Origin: Clostridiales bacterium
Lineage (GTDB): Bacteria > Bacillota > Clostridia > Oscillospirales > Oscillospiraceae
Direction of reading: 5' to 3'
Length of the DNA stretch: 51,371 bases
Assembly: GCA_021205455.1 (NCBI GenBank)
Contig: JAJPXL010000019.1
Coordinates: 1 to 51,371, forward strand
In this document: positions 17,680-26,642 of the stretch, one piece after another
How positions within the stretch are numbered: the first letter of the stretch is position 1
How the letters are laid out: each line of letters begins with the position of its first letter
Position numbers and translations under genes: made by a program
The notes under the pieces: generated by a model
Databases searched by the model: none
What the model saw: only the letters and a program-made list of their open reading frames with translations
What the model was told of the DNA's origin: nothing

Positions 17680-18741
17680 CTACTGTGCAACGATGCGCCA
17701 AACGTCCTGCACCGCCACCGCCACCATCAGCGTCAGCAGCAGCACCATGCCCACCGCGTGAACGATGCCCTCATACTTTGCAGGGATCTGCCGGTGAATC
17801 ACCAACGTCAGCACACCGTTGACCAGCAGGAAGAACACCCGCCCGCCGTCCAGTGCGGGAATGGGCAGCAGATTCATCACCGCCAGGTTGATGGCGATAA
17901 ACCCGGCAAAATAGAGCAGGTTCAGCAACGCGTCGACCGTACTCGCCGACGCCTCCCCCACCTGGGCCATGCTGTCCACAATGCCGATGGGGCCGCTCAA
18001 ATCGCTGAAACCGGCCTGGCCGTTGATGAGCATTTTCAGGCTCCACCAGACCTGCCGCACACAGTCCACCGTGGACGCGAGGCCCAGCTGGATGCGGTCC
18101 AATAGTCCGGCCTCCGCAGTGGTAAAATACAGCCCATATTTGGTCACGGTCTCGCCGTCCACCGTATACTCCCGCAGGGCCAGGGGCAGGGCGTCAAAGT
18201 GGATTTTCTCGCCGTCCCGAAGCACTGTCATCTCCACCGTATCCCCGCTGTTCAGGCTGAGGAGTATCGTAACATCGCTGTACACCAGGATGCGGCTGCC
18301 ATTGATGGAGTAAATGATGTCCCCCTCCTGCAAATATTCCTCGCTGTCACAGGGGTTGCCCTCCATGAAGCCGGAAATCTGAGGCGTCACATAGGACTGC
18401 ACCGTGGAGTATACACACAGCATAATCAGCAGCCCCAGCAGGAAGTTAAAGGCGGAGCCCGCAACCAAAATGAGGAACCGCTTCCATCCAGCTGCGTTGC
18501 CAAAGGCCCTGGGGTCGTCGCTGGCTTCGTCCTCCCCTTCCATGGCGCAGAAGCCGCCGATGGGCAGCAGCCGCAGGGAGTACTCCGTCTCCTTCCCCTG
18601 CTTGTGGAGGAGCAGCGGCCCCATGCCGATGGAGAACTCATTGACACGGACGCCGCAGAGCTTCGCCACGCTAAAGTGGCCAAACTCATGGACTGCAATC
18701 AGCAGCCCGAACATCAAAATTGCCAAAATTATATAGAGCAT
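17680..18741 (-). CDS. rseP: RseP-type site-2 intramembrane metalloprotease
   Basis: 353 residues with start at the second possible ATG (18741), which has GGGAG at 5 bp; the longer GTG frame at 18756 lacks a ribosome binding site. The zinc site HEFGH lies in the first membrane helix, followed by a PDZ domain (about 120-210) and the C-terminal NLLPIPALDGG motif that supplies the third zinc ligand. Family members cleave anti-sigma factors or signal-peptide remnants within the membrane. The target here is unknown. Location between dxr and ispG is the usual Firmicutes one. Confidence 0.95.
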   Translation of the reverse strand: MLYIILAILMFGLLIAVHEFGHFSVAKLCGVRVNEFSIGMGPLLLHKQGKETEYSLRLLPIGGFCAMEGEDEASDDPRAFGNAAGWKRFLILVAGSAFNFLLGLLIMLCVYSTVQSYVTPQISGFMEGNPCDSEEYLQEGDIIYSINGSRILVYSDVTILLSLNSGDTVEMTVLRDGEKIHFDALPLALREYTVDGETVTKYGLYFTTAEAGLLDRIQLGLASTVDCVRQVWWSLKMLINGQAGFSDLSGPIGIVDSMAQVGEASASTVDALLNLLYFAGFIAINLAVMNLLPIPALDGGRVFFLLVNGVLTLVIHRQIPAKYEGIVHAVGMVLLLTLMVAVAVQDVWRIVAQ

Positions 18742-18816
18742 ACTGTCTCCCGTCACGCAATTTTACCAACAAGGTAATTTGCTTTACAGTTTATATTGTG
18801 CCTCCGATTCCGCCGC

Positions 18817-19962
18817 TCAACGGATACGACTGTAGACCGCCTCCCGGGCGGCGTGGTCGGCCTCCATAATCTGTTCCAATGTGTCGGCTGGGCCCTCCGG
18901 CACCGTCTCCAATGCGTACTGCACCAGCTCGCCGATCTCCAGGAACCTGATTTTGTCCTCCAAAAACAGGCCCACCGCCGCTTCGTTGGCGCCGCTCAGG
19001 ACGGCGCAGGGCGTCCCCGGCTTCCGGGCACATTGCAGGGCCAGCTTCAGGCAGGTAAAGGTGTCATAGTCCGGCCTGTGGAACTCCAGCGGCGGGCAGG
19101 AGAACAGATCCAGCGGCTCCACCACCGCCGGGCTCCGGGCGGGGTAGGTCAATGCGTATTCGATGGGAAGGCGCATATCCGGCACCCCCAGCTGGGCCAG
19201 GATGGCATTGTCCTGGAACTCCACCAGGGAGTGGACGATGCTCTGCCGGTGAATCGCGATGTCCACCTGGTCCGGTGAGACGCTGTAAAGCCGCATGGCC
19301 TCGATGAACTCCAGCCCCTTGTTCATCAGAGTGGCGCAGTCCACCGTGATTTTCGCCCCCATCTTCCAGGTAGGGTGCTTCAGGGCGTCGGCCTTGGTGT
19401 AGCCGGCCAGCTCCTCCCTGCTCTGACCGAAGAACGGCCCGCCGGAGCAGGTGAGGATCAGCCGCTTCAGCTCTCCGTGGTCATGGCTGCCCTGAAGGCA
19501 TTGAAAGAGGGCGGAATGCTCGCTGTCCACAGGGATGATTTCCGCGCCATACTCCCGCGCCGTCTTCATCACCAGCTCGCCGCCGCAGACCAGAGTCTCC
19601 TTATTGGCCAGGGCGATGCGCTTCTTCTCCTGAATCGCCGCCAGGGTAGGCCGGAGGCCGACGTTGCCCACCACCGCCGTGATGACGCAGTCCGCCTCCG
19701 GCAGGGTGGCCGCCTCCACTAGTCCTTCTATGCCGGAGGCCACCCGGGTATTCGTATCCGCAAGGCGCACCCGCAGGTCGGCGGCCGCCGCCTCATCCAT
19801 GCACACCGCCAGGCTGGGGCGGAACTGACGCGCCTGCTCCTCCAGCCGTGTCACGCTTTTGTTAGCCGTGATGGCTGCCACAGACATTCCACAGGCGGCA
19901 ATCACATCCAACGACTGCCGCCCGATTGAACCTGTAGCGCCCAGCAGGGAAATCTTCCTCAT
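18817..19962 (-). CDS. dxr: 1-deoxy-D-xylulose 5-phosphate reductoisomerase
   Basis: 381 residues. Dxr makes MEP from DXP with NADPH, the first committed step of the MEP pathway. Evidence: NADPH-binding GATGSIGRQSLDVI at the N terminus, IIPVDSEHSALFQCL, LTCSGGPFFG and HPTWKMGAKITVDCATLMNK. The gene follows cdsA and precedes rseP. Confidence 0.97.
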   Translation of the reverse strand: MRKISLLGATGSIGRQSLDVIAACGMSVAAITANKSVTRLEEQARQFRPSLAVCMDEAAAADLRVRLADTNTRVASGIEGLVEAATLPEADCVITAVVGNVGLRPTLAAIQEKKRIALANKETLVCGGELVMKTAREYGAEIIPVDSEHSALFQCLQGSHDHGELKRLILTCSGGPFFGQSREELAGYTKADALKHPTWKMGAKITVDCATLMNKGLEFIEAMRLYSVSPDQVDIAIHRQSIVHSLVEFQDNAILAQLGVPDMRLPIEYALTYPARSPAVVEPLDLFSCPPLEFHRPDYDTFTCLKLALQCARKPGTPCAVLSGANEAAVGLFLEDKIRFLEIGELVQYALETVPEGPADTLEQIMEADHAAREAVYSRIR

Positions 19963-19983
19963 ACTGTCACACTTTCTTCAAAT

Positions 19984-20799
19984 TCAAAATTGGAAAAAGG
20001 TCAGGTAATGTACCATAATGAAGGTAAACGGGGCACAGAAAATCACGCTGTCAAAGCGGTCCAGAATGCCGCCGTGCCCCGGCAGCAGCTTCCCGTAATC
20101 CTTGATGCCATACTCCCGCTTGATATAGGAGAAGAACAGGTCCCCCAGCTGGGCCAACAGGCTGGCCAGCAGGCCGTACAGCAGCAGGACGAAATAGTCC
20201 GCCTCCCCGCCGAAGGCCAGCTCCACAATCAGCCCGTAGGCAAAACACCCCAGCACGGCGCCCACGAAGCCCCCCAGGCTGCCCTCGATGGTTTTCTTGG
20301 GGGAGAGCTTCGGCGCCAGCTTGTGCTTGCCGAACAGCATTCCGGCGAACAGAGCGAAGGCGTCGCTGATAAAGGCGGAAATAAAGGGCAGCACCACCAA
20401 AAAGTTGGAGTAGTCCTCATCGGCAATCAGCACCAGCGCGGACAGCATCATGGGTACCACCAGTCCGGCGAAGAAGGACATACAAATCTGTTCAAAGGTC
20501 ACGTCCTCGGCGCTTGTCACAGCGTCCAGCGCCACCAGCGTCAGGAACAGGAAGACTGCGACCACGAACGCCACCATGCTGCCGCCAAAGTAGTACCAGA
20601 AGGGCACAAACATGGCCAAAATTGCCGCATAAACGACCAGGCGCTTCTGCTTCAGCGCACCGGTGGCCCAGAGCAGTTCGTAGACGATCAGCACATTCAG
20701 CACACACAGCACGATGGGCAGACAGACCGGCGGACAGAACAGCAGTACGATTAGAATCAGCGGTATGCCAACTACAGCAACTAACACCCGGCTCAGCAT
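19984..20799 (-). CDS. cdsA: Phosphatidate cytidylyltransferase
   Basis: 271 residues, about eight membrane helices. CdsA makes CDP-diacylglycerol for phospholipid synthesis. The family signature near the C terminus is intact: SYIKREYGIKDYGKLLPGHG followed by GILDRFDS. The ATG lies 3 bp after the uppS stop, and the GGAGG at the end of uppS is its ribosome binding site. Confidence 0.96.
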   Translation of the reverse strand: MLSRVLVAVVGIPLILIVLLFCPPVCLPIVLCVLNVLIVYELLWATGALKQKRLVVYAAILAMFVPFWYYFGGSMVAFVVAVFLFLTLVALDAVTSAEDVTFEQICMSFFAGLVVPMMLSALVLIADEDYSNFLVVLPFISAFISDAFALFAGMLFGKHKLAPKLSPKKTIEGSLGGFVGAVLGCFAYGLIVELAFGGEADYFVLLLYGLLASLLAQLGDLFFSYIKREYGIKDYGKLLPGHGGILDRFDSVIFCAPFTFIMVHYLTFFQF

Positions 20800-20802
20800 G
20801 GG

Positions 20803-21546
20803 TCATACACCTCCAAATCGGCGGGAACGCTTCTGGAAGGCGGCAATCGCTTTGTCCAGTTCAGCGGTAGAAAAATCGGGCCAGAGCACATCGGTAAAAT
20901 AATATTCGGAATAGGCTGACTGCCAGAGCAGGAAGTTGGACGTGCGCAGCTCTCCGCTGGGTCGAATGATTAAATCCGGGTCAGGTACCCCTTTTGAGAA
21001 TAAATAGTCGGAAACCACCTGCTCCGTCAGCGCCTCCGGGTCCCGCAGACCGGCCTGGCAGTCCGCATACCACGCCTTCATCGCCCGCACCAGCTCATCC
21101 CGTCCGCCGTAGTTCAGGCAGATATTGACCTGGCAGCCGTCATAATGGGTGGAGATCTCCTGGGTGCGCTGACACAGCTCGCGCAGCTCCGGCGTCAGCG
21201 GGGTCAGGTCGCCAAAGAAGCGCATCTTGACCCGGTCCCGCTCCATCTGGTCGATGGCCTCCAGCAGGTACTTTTTCAGCAGACGCATGATGGAGTTGAC
21301 TTCCTCCTGGGGGCGCTTCCAGTTCTCTGTGGAAAACGCATATACCGTCAAATACTGCAGGCCGATGTCCTTTGCATAGGTTGCGACCTTGCGGAAATTC
21401 TCCGCCCCGGCGGCGTGGCCCGCGGTGCGGGGCAGCCCCCGCTGCTTCGCCCACCTGCCGTTGCCGTCCATGATGATGGCGATATGCTGAGGCAAATTGG
21501 AAAAGTCCGGCTGCGCCGGGGCTGTTTCCTTCTGAAAAAGTGCCAT
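20803..21546 (-). CDS. uppS: Isoprenyl transferase (undecaprenyl diphosphate synthase type)
   Basis: 247 residues from the ATG at 21546 (MALFQKE); an upstream in-frame GTG at 21576 would add ten residues but has no ribosome binding site. The cis-prenyltransferase motifs are present: IIMDGNGRWAKQRGLPR, YAFSTENWKRP, and IIRPSGELRTSNFLLWQ with ELDKAIAAFQKRSRRFGG at the end. It builds the C55 carrier lipid for cell wall synthesis from the IPP that Dxr and IspG help produce. Confidence 0.95.
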   Translation of the reverse strand: MALFQKETAPAQPDFSNLPQHIAIIMDGNGRWAKQRGLPRTAGHAAGAENFRKVATYAKDIGLQYLTVYAFSTENWKRPQEEVNSIMRLLKKYLLEAIDQMERDRVKMRFFGDLTPLTPELRELCQRTQEISTHYDGCQVNICLNYGGRDELVRAMKAWYADCQAGLRDPEALTEQVVSDYLFSKGVPDPDLIIRPSGELRTSNFLLWQSAYSEYYFTDVLWPDFSTAELDKAIAAFQKRSRRFGGV

Positions 21547-21677
21547 GTCGTCTCTTTCACTCCAAACATGATTCACTGGTAATAAGGAATGAAACGGCGT
21601 TCCGCCGTTTCATTCGCAAAAGTGCGCCGGGCGGTTTCGGGAGGCGCAGGCACGATTCCTGCCCCCTGAGAACCGGC

Positions 21678-22232
21678 TCAGACGCTCATCAATTCCTTTT
21701 CCTTGGCAGCCGTCAGCTGGTCGATTTCCTTGCAGCGCGCATCGGTGATGGTTTGCAGCTCCTTTTCCAGCAGCTTCGCCTCATCCTCCGTGATTTCGCT
21801 CTTTTTCTTCTGGGCCTTGATTTTGTCCATCGCGTCTCGGCGGATGTTGCGCACGGCAACCTTGCCGGCCTCTCCGTATTTCCGCACCTGCTTGGTCAGC
21901 TCCTTACGGCGCTCCTCGGTGAGCTGGGGGAAGGCCAGACGAATCACGCTGCCGTCATTCTGGGGGTTGATGCCCAGGTCGGAGGTGTTGATGGCCTTCT
22001 CAATGGGCTTGAGCAGACTGCGCTCCCAGGGCTTGATGACCAACTGCCGGGGGTCAGGGGACGAGATGGCGGCCACCTGGTTCAGCGGGGTCGCGGTGCC
22101 GTAGTAGTCCACCGTGATGCGGTCCAGGACCTGCGCGTTGGCGCGGCCGGCGCGGACAGAGCCGAAGTCGCCCTTGACGGACTCGATGGTCTTGCCCATT
22201 TTCACATCATATTCTTTGGAAAATTCCTTCAT
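21678..22232 (-). CDS. frr: Ribosome recycling factor
   Basis: 184 residues, the usual length. Frr splits the post-termination ribosome with EF-G. Typical segments are VRAGRANAQVLDRITVDYYGTATPL, IKPWERSLLKPIEKAI and VAVRNIRRDAMDKIK. GGAGG precedes the start by 6 bp. It lies between pyrH and uppS as in other Firmicutes. Confidence 0.97.
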   Translation of the reverse strand: MKEFSKEYDVKMGKTIESVKGDFGSVRAGRANAQVLDRITVDYYGTATPLNQVAAISSPDPRQLVIKPWERSLLKPIEKAINTSDLGINPQNDGSVIRLAFPQLTEERRKELTKQVRKYGEAGKVAVRNIRRDAMDKIKAQKKKSEITEDEAKLLEKELQTITDARCKEIDQLTAAKEKELMSV

Positions 22233-22296
22233 AATAAACCTCCATGCTTCCTTTTCTTGAAATTTTTCCCGAACCTTTTATGCGATGCAGGCCGTC

Positions 22297-23010
22297 TTAA
22301 CTGACGACTGTGCCGATATTCTCACCCATAACGGCGCGGACGATATTCTCCGGGTCCTTCAGCGCGAACAGCAGCACGGGAATGCTGTTGTCCATGGAGA
22401 GGGAGGTTGCCGTAAAGTCCATCACGCCCAGGCGCTGGGCCAGCACATCGTCATAGGAAATGGCGTCGTACTTCGTGGCGGTGGGATCCTTGGCCGGGTC
22501 GGCATTATAGACCCCGTCAATGTTCTTCGCCAGCAGGATCACATCCGCGCCGATCTCCGCCGCGCGGAGCACCGCCGCCGTATCCGTGGAGAAGTAGGGG
22601 CAGCCGCTGCCGCAGGCAAAGATGACCACCCTGCCATGCTCCAGATGGTTTACCGCCCGGTCATGCACATAGGTCTCCGCAATCTGCTGCATGGCAATGG
22701 CCGTCTGCACCCGCACCTCTACGTGCTTCTGCTCCAGCACATCGGCCACAGCCAGCGCGTTAATCGTGGTAGCCAACATCCCCATGTGGTCCGCACGAAC
22801 CCGCTGCATATTCTCGCCGCCGTCCTTCTTGCCGCGCCAGAAGTTGCCGCCGCCAACGACGACGCCCACCTGAACGCCAAGGTCAACACACTTTTTAATC
22901 GCATCGCATACATTGCCAATGACTTCAAAGTCCAACCCGGAATGTTTGGTGCCAGCCAACGCCTCGCCGCTGATTTTTAAAAGCACTCGTTTATACTTGG
23001 GTGTTTCCAT
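22297..23010 (-). CDS. pyrH: UMP kinase
   Basis: 237 residues from ATG 23010, which has AAGGAG at 8 bp; a longer frame to 23055 lacks support. PyrH phosphorylates UMP to UDP. Landmarks are [37 protein letters not shown] and [17 protein letters not shown]. It is the first gene of the run and is divergent from the ThrE genes. rpsB and tsf, which often precede pyrH, are not upstream here. Confidence 0.97.
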   Translation of the reverse strand: METPKYKRVLLKISGEALAGTKHSGLDFEVIGNVCDAIKKCVDLGVQVGVVVGGGNFWRGKKDGGENMQRVRADHMGMLATTINALAVADVLEQKHVEVRVQTAIAMQQIAETYVHDRAVNHLEHGRVVIFACGSGCPYFSTDTAAVLRAAEIGADVILLAKNIDGVYNADPAKDPTATKYDAISYDDVLAQRLGVMDFTATSLSMDNSIPVLLFALKDPENIVRAVMGENIGTVVS

Positions 23011-23270
23011 ACTGACAGCTCCTTTTCTCCCTCTCCGCAGACGGGCAGAGAACATATTGATGATTCCACGCCTATTTTACTGCATTTCCCCCTATTTGGG
23101 AAGAGGGTTTCGGAAATTTTTACAATTATTTCAAAATTCTCTTACCTGGAATAAAATTATCATATTTCCTTTGAGAACTTTAAATTTCCCCCTTCTTCGA
23201 CTGAAAAAGCCGAATGATTTCAGCTGTTTCTGTAAAACGAAAGGGCCTCAAGAAAATTTGTCCGCCATGC

Positions 23271-23299
23271 TTGTATAGGGGCGTGAGGTTTGCTATAAT
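23271..23299 (+). promoter_or_regulatory. Sigma-A-type promoter of the ThrE-like genes
   Basis: TTGTAT (23271-23276), a 17-bp spacer and an exact TATAAT (23294-23299), 42 bp before the likely start codon. The promoter of the divergent pyrH operon should lie in the AT-rich part (about 23060-23200), but I found only a weak TAAAAT there. Confidence 0.65.
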
Positions 23300-23341
23300 G
23301 TCTTTGCCTGGAAATCTTTACAAGAGAGGATGGAACAGTAT

Positions 23342-24109
23342 ATGAACGATTTAAATCAGCTCCTTGAATTTATCCTGAAATTCAGCGAACGGATGCTGGT
23401 TAGCGGGGCGAACCTGGAGCGGCTGGACGACAGCGTCTACCGCATCTGCGACGCCTACGGCTGCCAGGATGTACATTTTTTCTCACTGAACTGTTATGTC
23501 AGCCTGTGTATGAAGGATGCCGAGGGGAATAAGGCCATGGGGCAGCGGTGCATCTGGAGCGGCACCGACACCCACCTGGAGAACCTCAGCAGGTTAAACC
23601 AGCTGTCCAGGCGAATCTGCGCAGAGCCGCCGGAACCGGCAGCCCTGGAGGGGATGCTGAATGAGGCGGTGAACACGAAGGGCTATTCCCAACCAATGCT
23701 CCTGGTGGGCTTCCTGCTGGCTATGGCCGGTCTGACCGGCGTATTTGGCGGCAGCATGGGGGACTTGGTGGTCGTCCTGTTCAATACAGTGCTGATGTTC
23801 CTCGCGGGGCTTTATTTGAAGCGGCTCATCTTCAACAAAGTGGTGTTCAACGTCCTCTGTACCTTTGTGGTGGGCAGCATTGCCATCGGCGCGCAGGCAA
23901 TCGGCCTGGCCAGCGACCTCTATACCGTGATGATCGTGAACAGCATGATGGTGATTCCCGGCATCTCCATGGTAAACTCCTTCCGGAACATTCTTTGCGG
24001 GAATGAAATCAACGGTCTGGTGGAGTTCTTTAAGGTCATTTTGGAGACGATGGCAATCGTAGGCGGCTTTATCCTGAGTATTTATCTGTTTGGGAGGACG
24101 ATCGCATGA
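23342..24109 (+). CDS. Threonine/serine exporter family protein, ThrE N-terminal part
   Basis: 255 residues from ATG 23342; the ATG at 23330 has its GAGAGG abutting the codon. The N-terminal soluble half (about 1-120) includes LILKFSERMLVSGANLERLDD and the last half has about five membrane helices, matching the DUF1212/ThrE domain. In actinobacteria ThrE is one protein; in Firmicutes it is often split in two. With the next gene it probably forms an amino-acid or small-molecule exporter; the substrate is inference. Confidence 0.85.
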   Translation: MNDLNQLLEFILKFSERMLVSGANLERLDDSVYRICDAYGCQDVHFFSLNCYVSLCMKDAEGNKAMGQRCIWSGTDTHLENLSRLNQLSRRICAEPPEPAALEGMLNEAVNTKGYSQPMLLVGFLLAMAGLTGVFGGSMGDLVVVLFNTVLMFLAGLYLKRLIFNKVVFNVLCTFVVGSIAIGAQAIGLASDLYTVMIVNSMMVIPGISMVNSFRNILCGNEINGLVEFFKVILETMAIVGGFILSIYLFGRTIA

Positions 24110-24588
24110 TGGAATCAATCAAATTGGTCATTTGCTCTTTTTGCTCTTCCTTCGGCTTCGGCATTGTGTTCCGAATCGAACGGAAGTATCTGCTGATTGC
24201 GGGCCTCAGCGGCGCGCTGACCAGAATCGTCTATCTGCTGCTGTTGCAGGTCACGCCGGAGCCGTTCATCTCCTGCTTCCTGGCAGCTATGGCGGCCTCG
24301 ATTTTCTCGGAAATTATGGCAGTCACCACCAAGAACCCGTCCACCGTGTTCCTCTATCCCTCCATCGTTCCGCTGCTGCCCGGCGGCACGCTCTACTATA
24401 CGGTCGTGGGGCTGATGCTCCAGGATACGGAGATGGTCGCCGCCAACGCGGCCCCCTGCCTCCACTCCCTGGCGGGCTTGGGTGTCGGCTTCATTATCAT
24501 CTCCATCTTCATGCACTATCGGCGCACCTATCGGACCCGGATGAAGTGGAAGCTGTTTGGGCGCATTGGGAAAAAGTCCAAGGTTTGA
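24106..24588 (+). CDS. Threonine/serine exporter family protein, ThrE C-terminal part
   Basis: 160 residues, four or five membrane helices, of the DUF3815/ThrE_2 type (YPSIVPLLPGGTLYYTVVGL is characteristic). Its ATG overlaps the stop of the preceding gene (ATGA), so the two halves are translationally coupled and presumably assemble. A terminator follows. Confidence 0.87.
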   Translation: MMESIKLVICSFCSSFGFGIVFRIERKYLLIAGLSGALTRIVYLLLLQVTPEPFISCFLAAMAASIFSEIMAVTTKNPSTVFLYPSIVPLLPGGTLYYTVVGLMLQDTEMVAANAAPCLHSLAGLGVGFIIISIFMHYRRTYRTRMKWKLFGRIGKKSKV

Positions 24589-24614
24589 CCCTGCTGAACA
24601 TTTGCCAGAAAACC

Positions 24615-24658
24615 GCCCCACTCTGCCGCAGGGTATCGTCCGGCAGCGTGGGGCCTTT
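24615..24658 (+). terminator. Terminator of the ThrE-like pair
   Basis: GCCCCACTCTGCCG (24615-24628) pairs with CGGCAGCGTGGGGC (24641-24654), with one mismatch, followed by CTTTTCC. Confidence 0.75.
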
Positions 24659-24676
24659 TCCTGAGGAGCGCAGCGC

Positions 24677-24710
24677 AAAAAGATTGCCGCGGCCATTGGC
24701 CGCGGCAATC
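24677..24710 (-). terminator. Terminator of nifS-nifU
   Basis: A perfect 13-bp stem, GATTGCCGCGGCC (24682-24694) with GGCCGCGGCAATC (24698-24710), followed on the minus strand by TTTTTG. It faces the terminator of the convergent ThrE pair. Confidence 0.85.
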
Positions 24711-24728
24711 TCGCATCTCTTATTAAGG

Positions 24729-25169
24729 TCAGATCTGGCAGGCTTCGCAGTTGCTGCCGCAGGCCATCTGGCACTCCGGGGGAACCGGCAGGCCCTTGCG
24801 GGTATAGTAGTCGCTCAGGGCGGCCTTCACCGCTTCCTCCGCCAGCACGGAACAGTGGATTTTTACGGCGGGCAGGCCGTCCAGCGCCTCCACCACCGCC
24901 TTGTTGGTCAGCTTCAGCGCGTCGTCAATGGTCTTGCCCTTGATCATTTCCGTCGCCATGGAGCTGGTGGCGATGGCGGCGCCGCAGCCGAAGGTGTTGA
25001 ACTTCACGTCAGAAATGACGCCGTCATCGTCGATTTTCAGGTACATCTTCATAATGTCGCCGCAGACGGCGTTGCCCACTTCGCCAACGCCGTTGGCGTC
25101 GTCCAGCTTGCCTACGTTGCGGGGGTTTGCGAAGTGATCCCGCACCTTTTCGCTATATGCCATTGCCAT
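24729..25169 (-). CDS. nifU: Iron-sulfur cluster scaffold NifU/IscU-type
   Basis: 146 residues from ATG 25169 (MAMAYSEKV). The scaffold cysteines are visible in NAVCGDIMKMY, FGCGAAIATSS and KIHCSVLAEEA, with a further Cys cluster at the C terminus (ACGSNCEAC). It receives sulfur from the NifS desulfurase encoded 34 bp upstream and builds Fe-S clusters. There is no C-terminal Nfu domain. Confidence 0.95.
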   Translation of the reverse strand: MAMAYSEKVRDHFANPRNVGKLDDANGVGEVGNAVCGDIMKMYLKIDDDGVISDVKFNTFGCGAAIATSSMATEMIKGKTIDDALKLTNKAVVEALDGLPAVKIHCSVLAEEAVKAALSDYYTRKGLPVPPECQMACGSNCEACQI

Positions 25170-25203
25170 AATTGCATCGTTCCTTTCTAAATTGTATTGA
25201 CAG

Positions 25204-26391
25204 TTAGTATGCCTGGGCGGTGCCGGCTTCAATCATATCCTCCCAGACGGGGGACATATTGCGCAGGGTGCGCACGATGCCGGGGAGCTTCTCCAGAACG
25301 TAGTCTACCTCTTCCTCCGTGTTTACCTCGTCCAGGGTCAGCCGCAGGGAGCCGTGGGCCACCTCGGTGGGCAGGCCGATGGCCAGCAGCACATGGCTGG
25401 GGTCCAGGCTGCCGCTGGTGCAGGCGCTGCCGGAGGAGGCGCATACACCGGCCAAATCCAGCCGGAGCAACAGGCTTTCCCCTTCCACCCCTTCAAAGCA
25501 GAAGCTGGCGTTGCCGGGAAGGCGCTTCACCGGGTCACCGTTCAGGCGGGAGTTGGGGATTTGCAGGACGCCTGCAATCAGCTTGTCCCGCATGGCGGTG
25601 ACGCGGGCGGCGTTCTCCTCCATATGGTCGCAGGCCTCCTGGAGGGCGGCGGCCATGGCCACGATGCCGGGGATGTTCTCCGTACCGGCGCGCTTGCCCC
25701 GCTCCTGAGCGCCGCCTTCAATCAGGTTGCCCAGCAGGACGCCCTTGCGGCAGTACAGCGCGCCGGTGCCCTTGACGCCGTGGAACTTGTGCCCGGACAT
25801 ACTCAGCGCGTCGATGCCCTGGGCCTTAACGTCGATGGGCAGGTGGCCGACAGCCTGCACCGCGTCGGTGTGGAAGAACACGCCGTGCTTATGGGAGATG
25901 GCGGCCAGCTCGGTGATGGGCTGGATGGTGCCGATTTCATTGTTGGCGTACATGATGGTGACAAGGGCGGTCTTGTCAGTGATGGCGGCGTCCAGCTCCT
26001 CCGGGCGCACCAGCCCGTCCTCGTGGACGGGGAGCAGCGTCACCTCAAAGCCCTCCTTCTCCAGCTTTTTCAGGGTGTGGAGGACAGCGTGATGCTCAAA
26101 GGCGGTGGAGATCAGGTGGATCTTGCCCTTCCTGCGGCCCTGATAGGCCATCTGGGTGATAATCCAGTTGTCCGCCTCGCTGCCGCCGGAGGTGAAGTAA
26201 AGCTCAGAGGGGTTCGCGCCGATCAGGGAGGCGATGGTCTGACGGGACTCGTCCAGCACGCGGTTGGCCTCCTGGCCCAGGGCGTGCAGGGAGGATGCAT
26301 TGCCATAGTTTTCTTTCAGACAGGGCAGCATGGCGTTCAGCGCCGTTTCACTGACGCTGGTGGTGGCTGCGTTGTCAAAATACACGTTCAT
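25204..26391 (-). CDS. nifS: Cysteine desulfurase NifS/IscS-type
   Basis: 395 residues. It takes sulfur from cysteine for Fe-S cluster assembly. The PLP lysine is in SMSGHKFHGVKGTGALY, the mobile active-site cysteine in SSGSACTSGSLDPSHVL (group I), and YFDNAATT opens the protein. It heads a two-gene unit with nifU. The promoter carries two related palindromes. No Rrf2-family regulator gene is next to it in this window. Confidence 0.96.
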   Translation of the reverse strand: MNVYFDNAATTSVSETALNAMLPCLKENYGNASSLHALGQEANRVLDESRQTIASLIGANPSELYFTSGGSEADNWIITQMAYQGRRKGKIHLISTAFEHHAVLHTLKKLEKEGFEVTLLPVHEDGLVRPEELDAAITDKTALVTIMYANNEIGTIQPITELAAISHKHGVFFHTDAVQAVGHLPIDVKAQGIDALSMSGHKFHGVKGTGALYCRKGVLLGNLIEGGAQERGKRAGTENIPGIVAMAAALQEACDHMEENAARVTAMRDKLIAGVLQIPNSRLNGDPVKRLPGNASFCFEGVEGESLLLRLDLAGVCASSGSACTSGSLDPSHVLLAIGLPTEVAHGSLRLTLDEVNTEEEVDYVLEKLPGIVRTLRNMSPVWEDMIEAGTAQAY

Positions 26392-26455
26392 AGGGAACCT
26401 TCTTTCTTTCAGGCAACGGTGTGGCGCGCTGCGGCGCTCCGGGTGGCATTGCCTT

Positions 26456-26513
26456 AAATCCTACCGGATAATTAGGGTATACCATATTATACCCGAATTG
26501 TCAAGTAGGATTT
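26456..26513 (-). promoter_or_regulatory. nifS promoter with two 18-bp palindromic sites
   Basis: On the minus strand TTGACA (plus-strand 26499-26504), 17 bp, TATACC (26476-26481); an exact TATAAT also lies at 26486-26491. Two related imperfect palindromes overlap the core promoter: TACTTGACAATTCGGGTA (26490-26507) and TACCCTAATTATCCGGTA (26462-26479), centres 28 bp apart, both fitting TACnnnA-N4-TCnGGTA. A further perfect 9-bp repeat (AAATCCTAC/GTAGGATTT, 26456-26464 and 26505-26513) brackets them. An IscR/Rrf2-type repressor is the natural guess. Confidence 0.6.
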
Positions 26514-26579
26514 TTCATTACACTGGGACAATTCTGAGGGAATGGCCCAAAAGCCGTCGGATGCTGCGGGAACTTTCCT

Positions 26580-26609
26580 GGATACCACCTGTTCAGCCAG
26601 GAAATACTA
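26580..26609 (+). promoter_or_regulatory. Sigma-F-type promoter of sigG
   Basis: GGATA (26580-26584), a 15-bp spacer and GGAAATACTA (26600-26609). The -10 fits the known sigma-F pattern GGnrAnAnTw at every position, and the -35 fits GywTA except at the second base. A perfect 9-bp inverted repeat, CAGGAAATA (26598-26606) and TATTTCCTG (26616-26624), overlaps the -10. Confidence 0.6.
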
Positions 26610-26642
26610 GAGTCATATTTCCTGCTAAAGAGGTAGTTGTGA

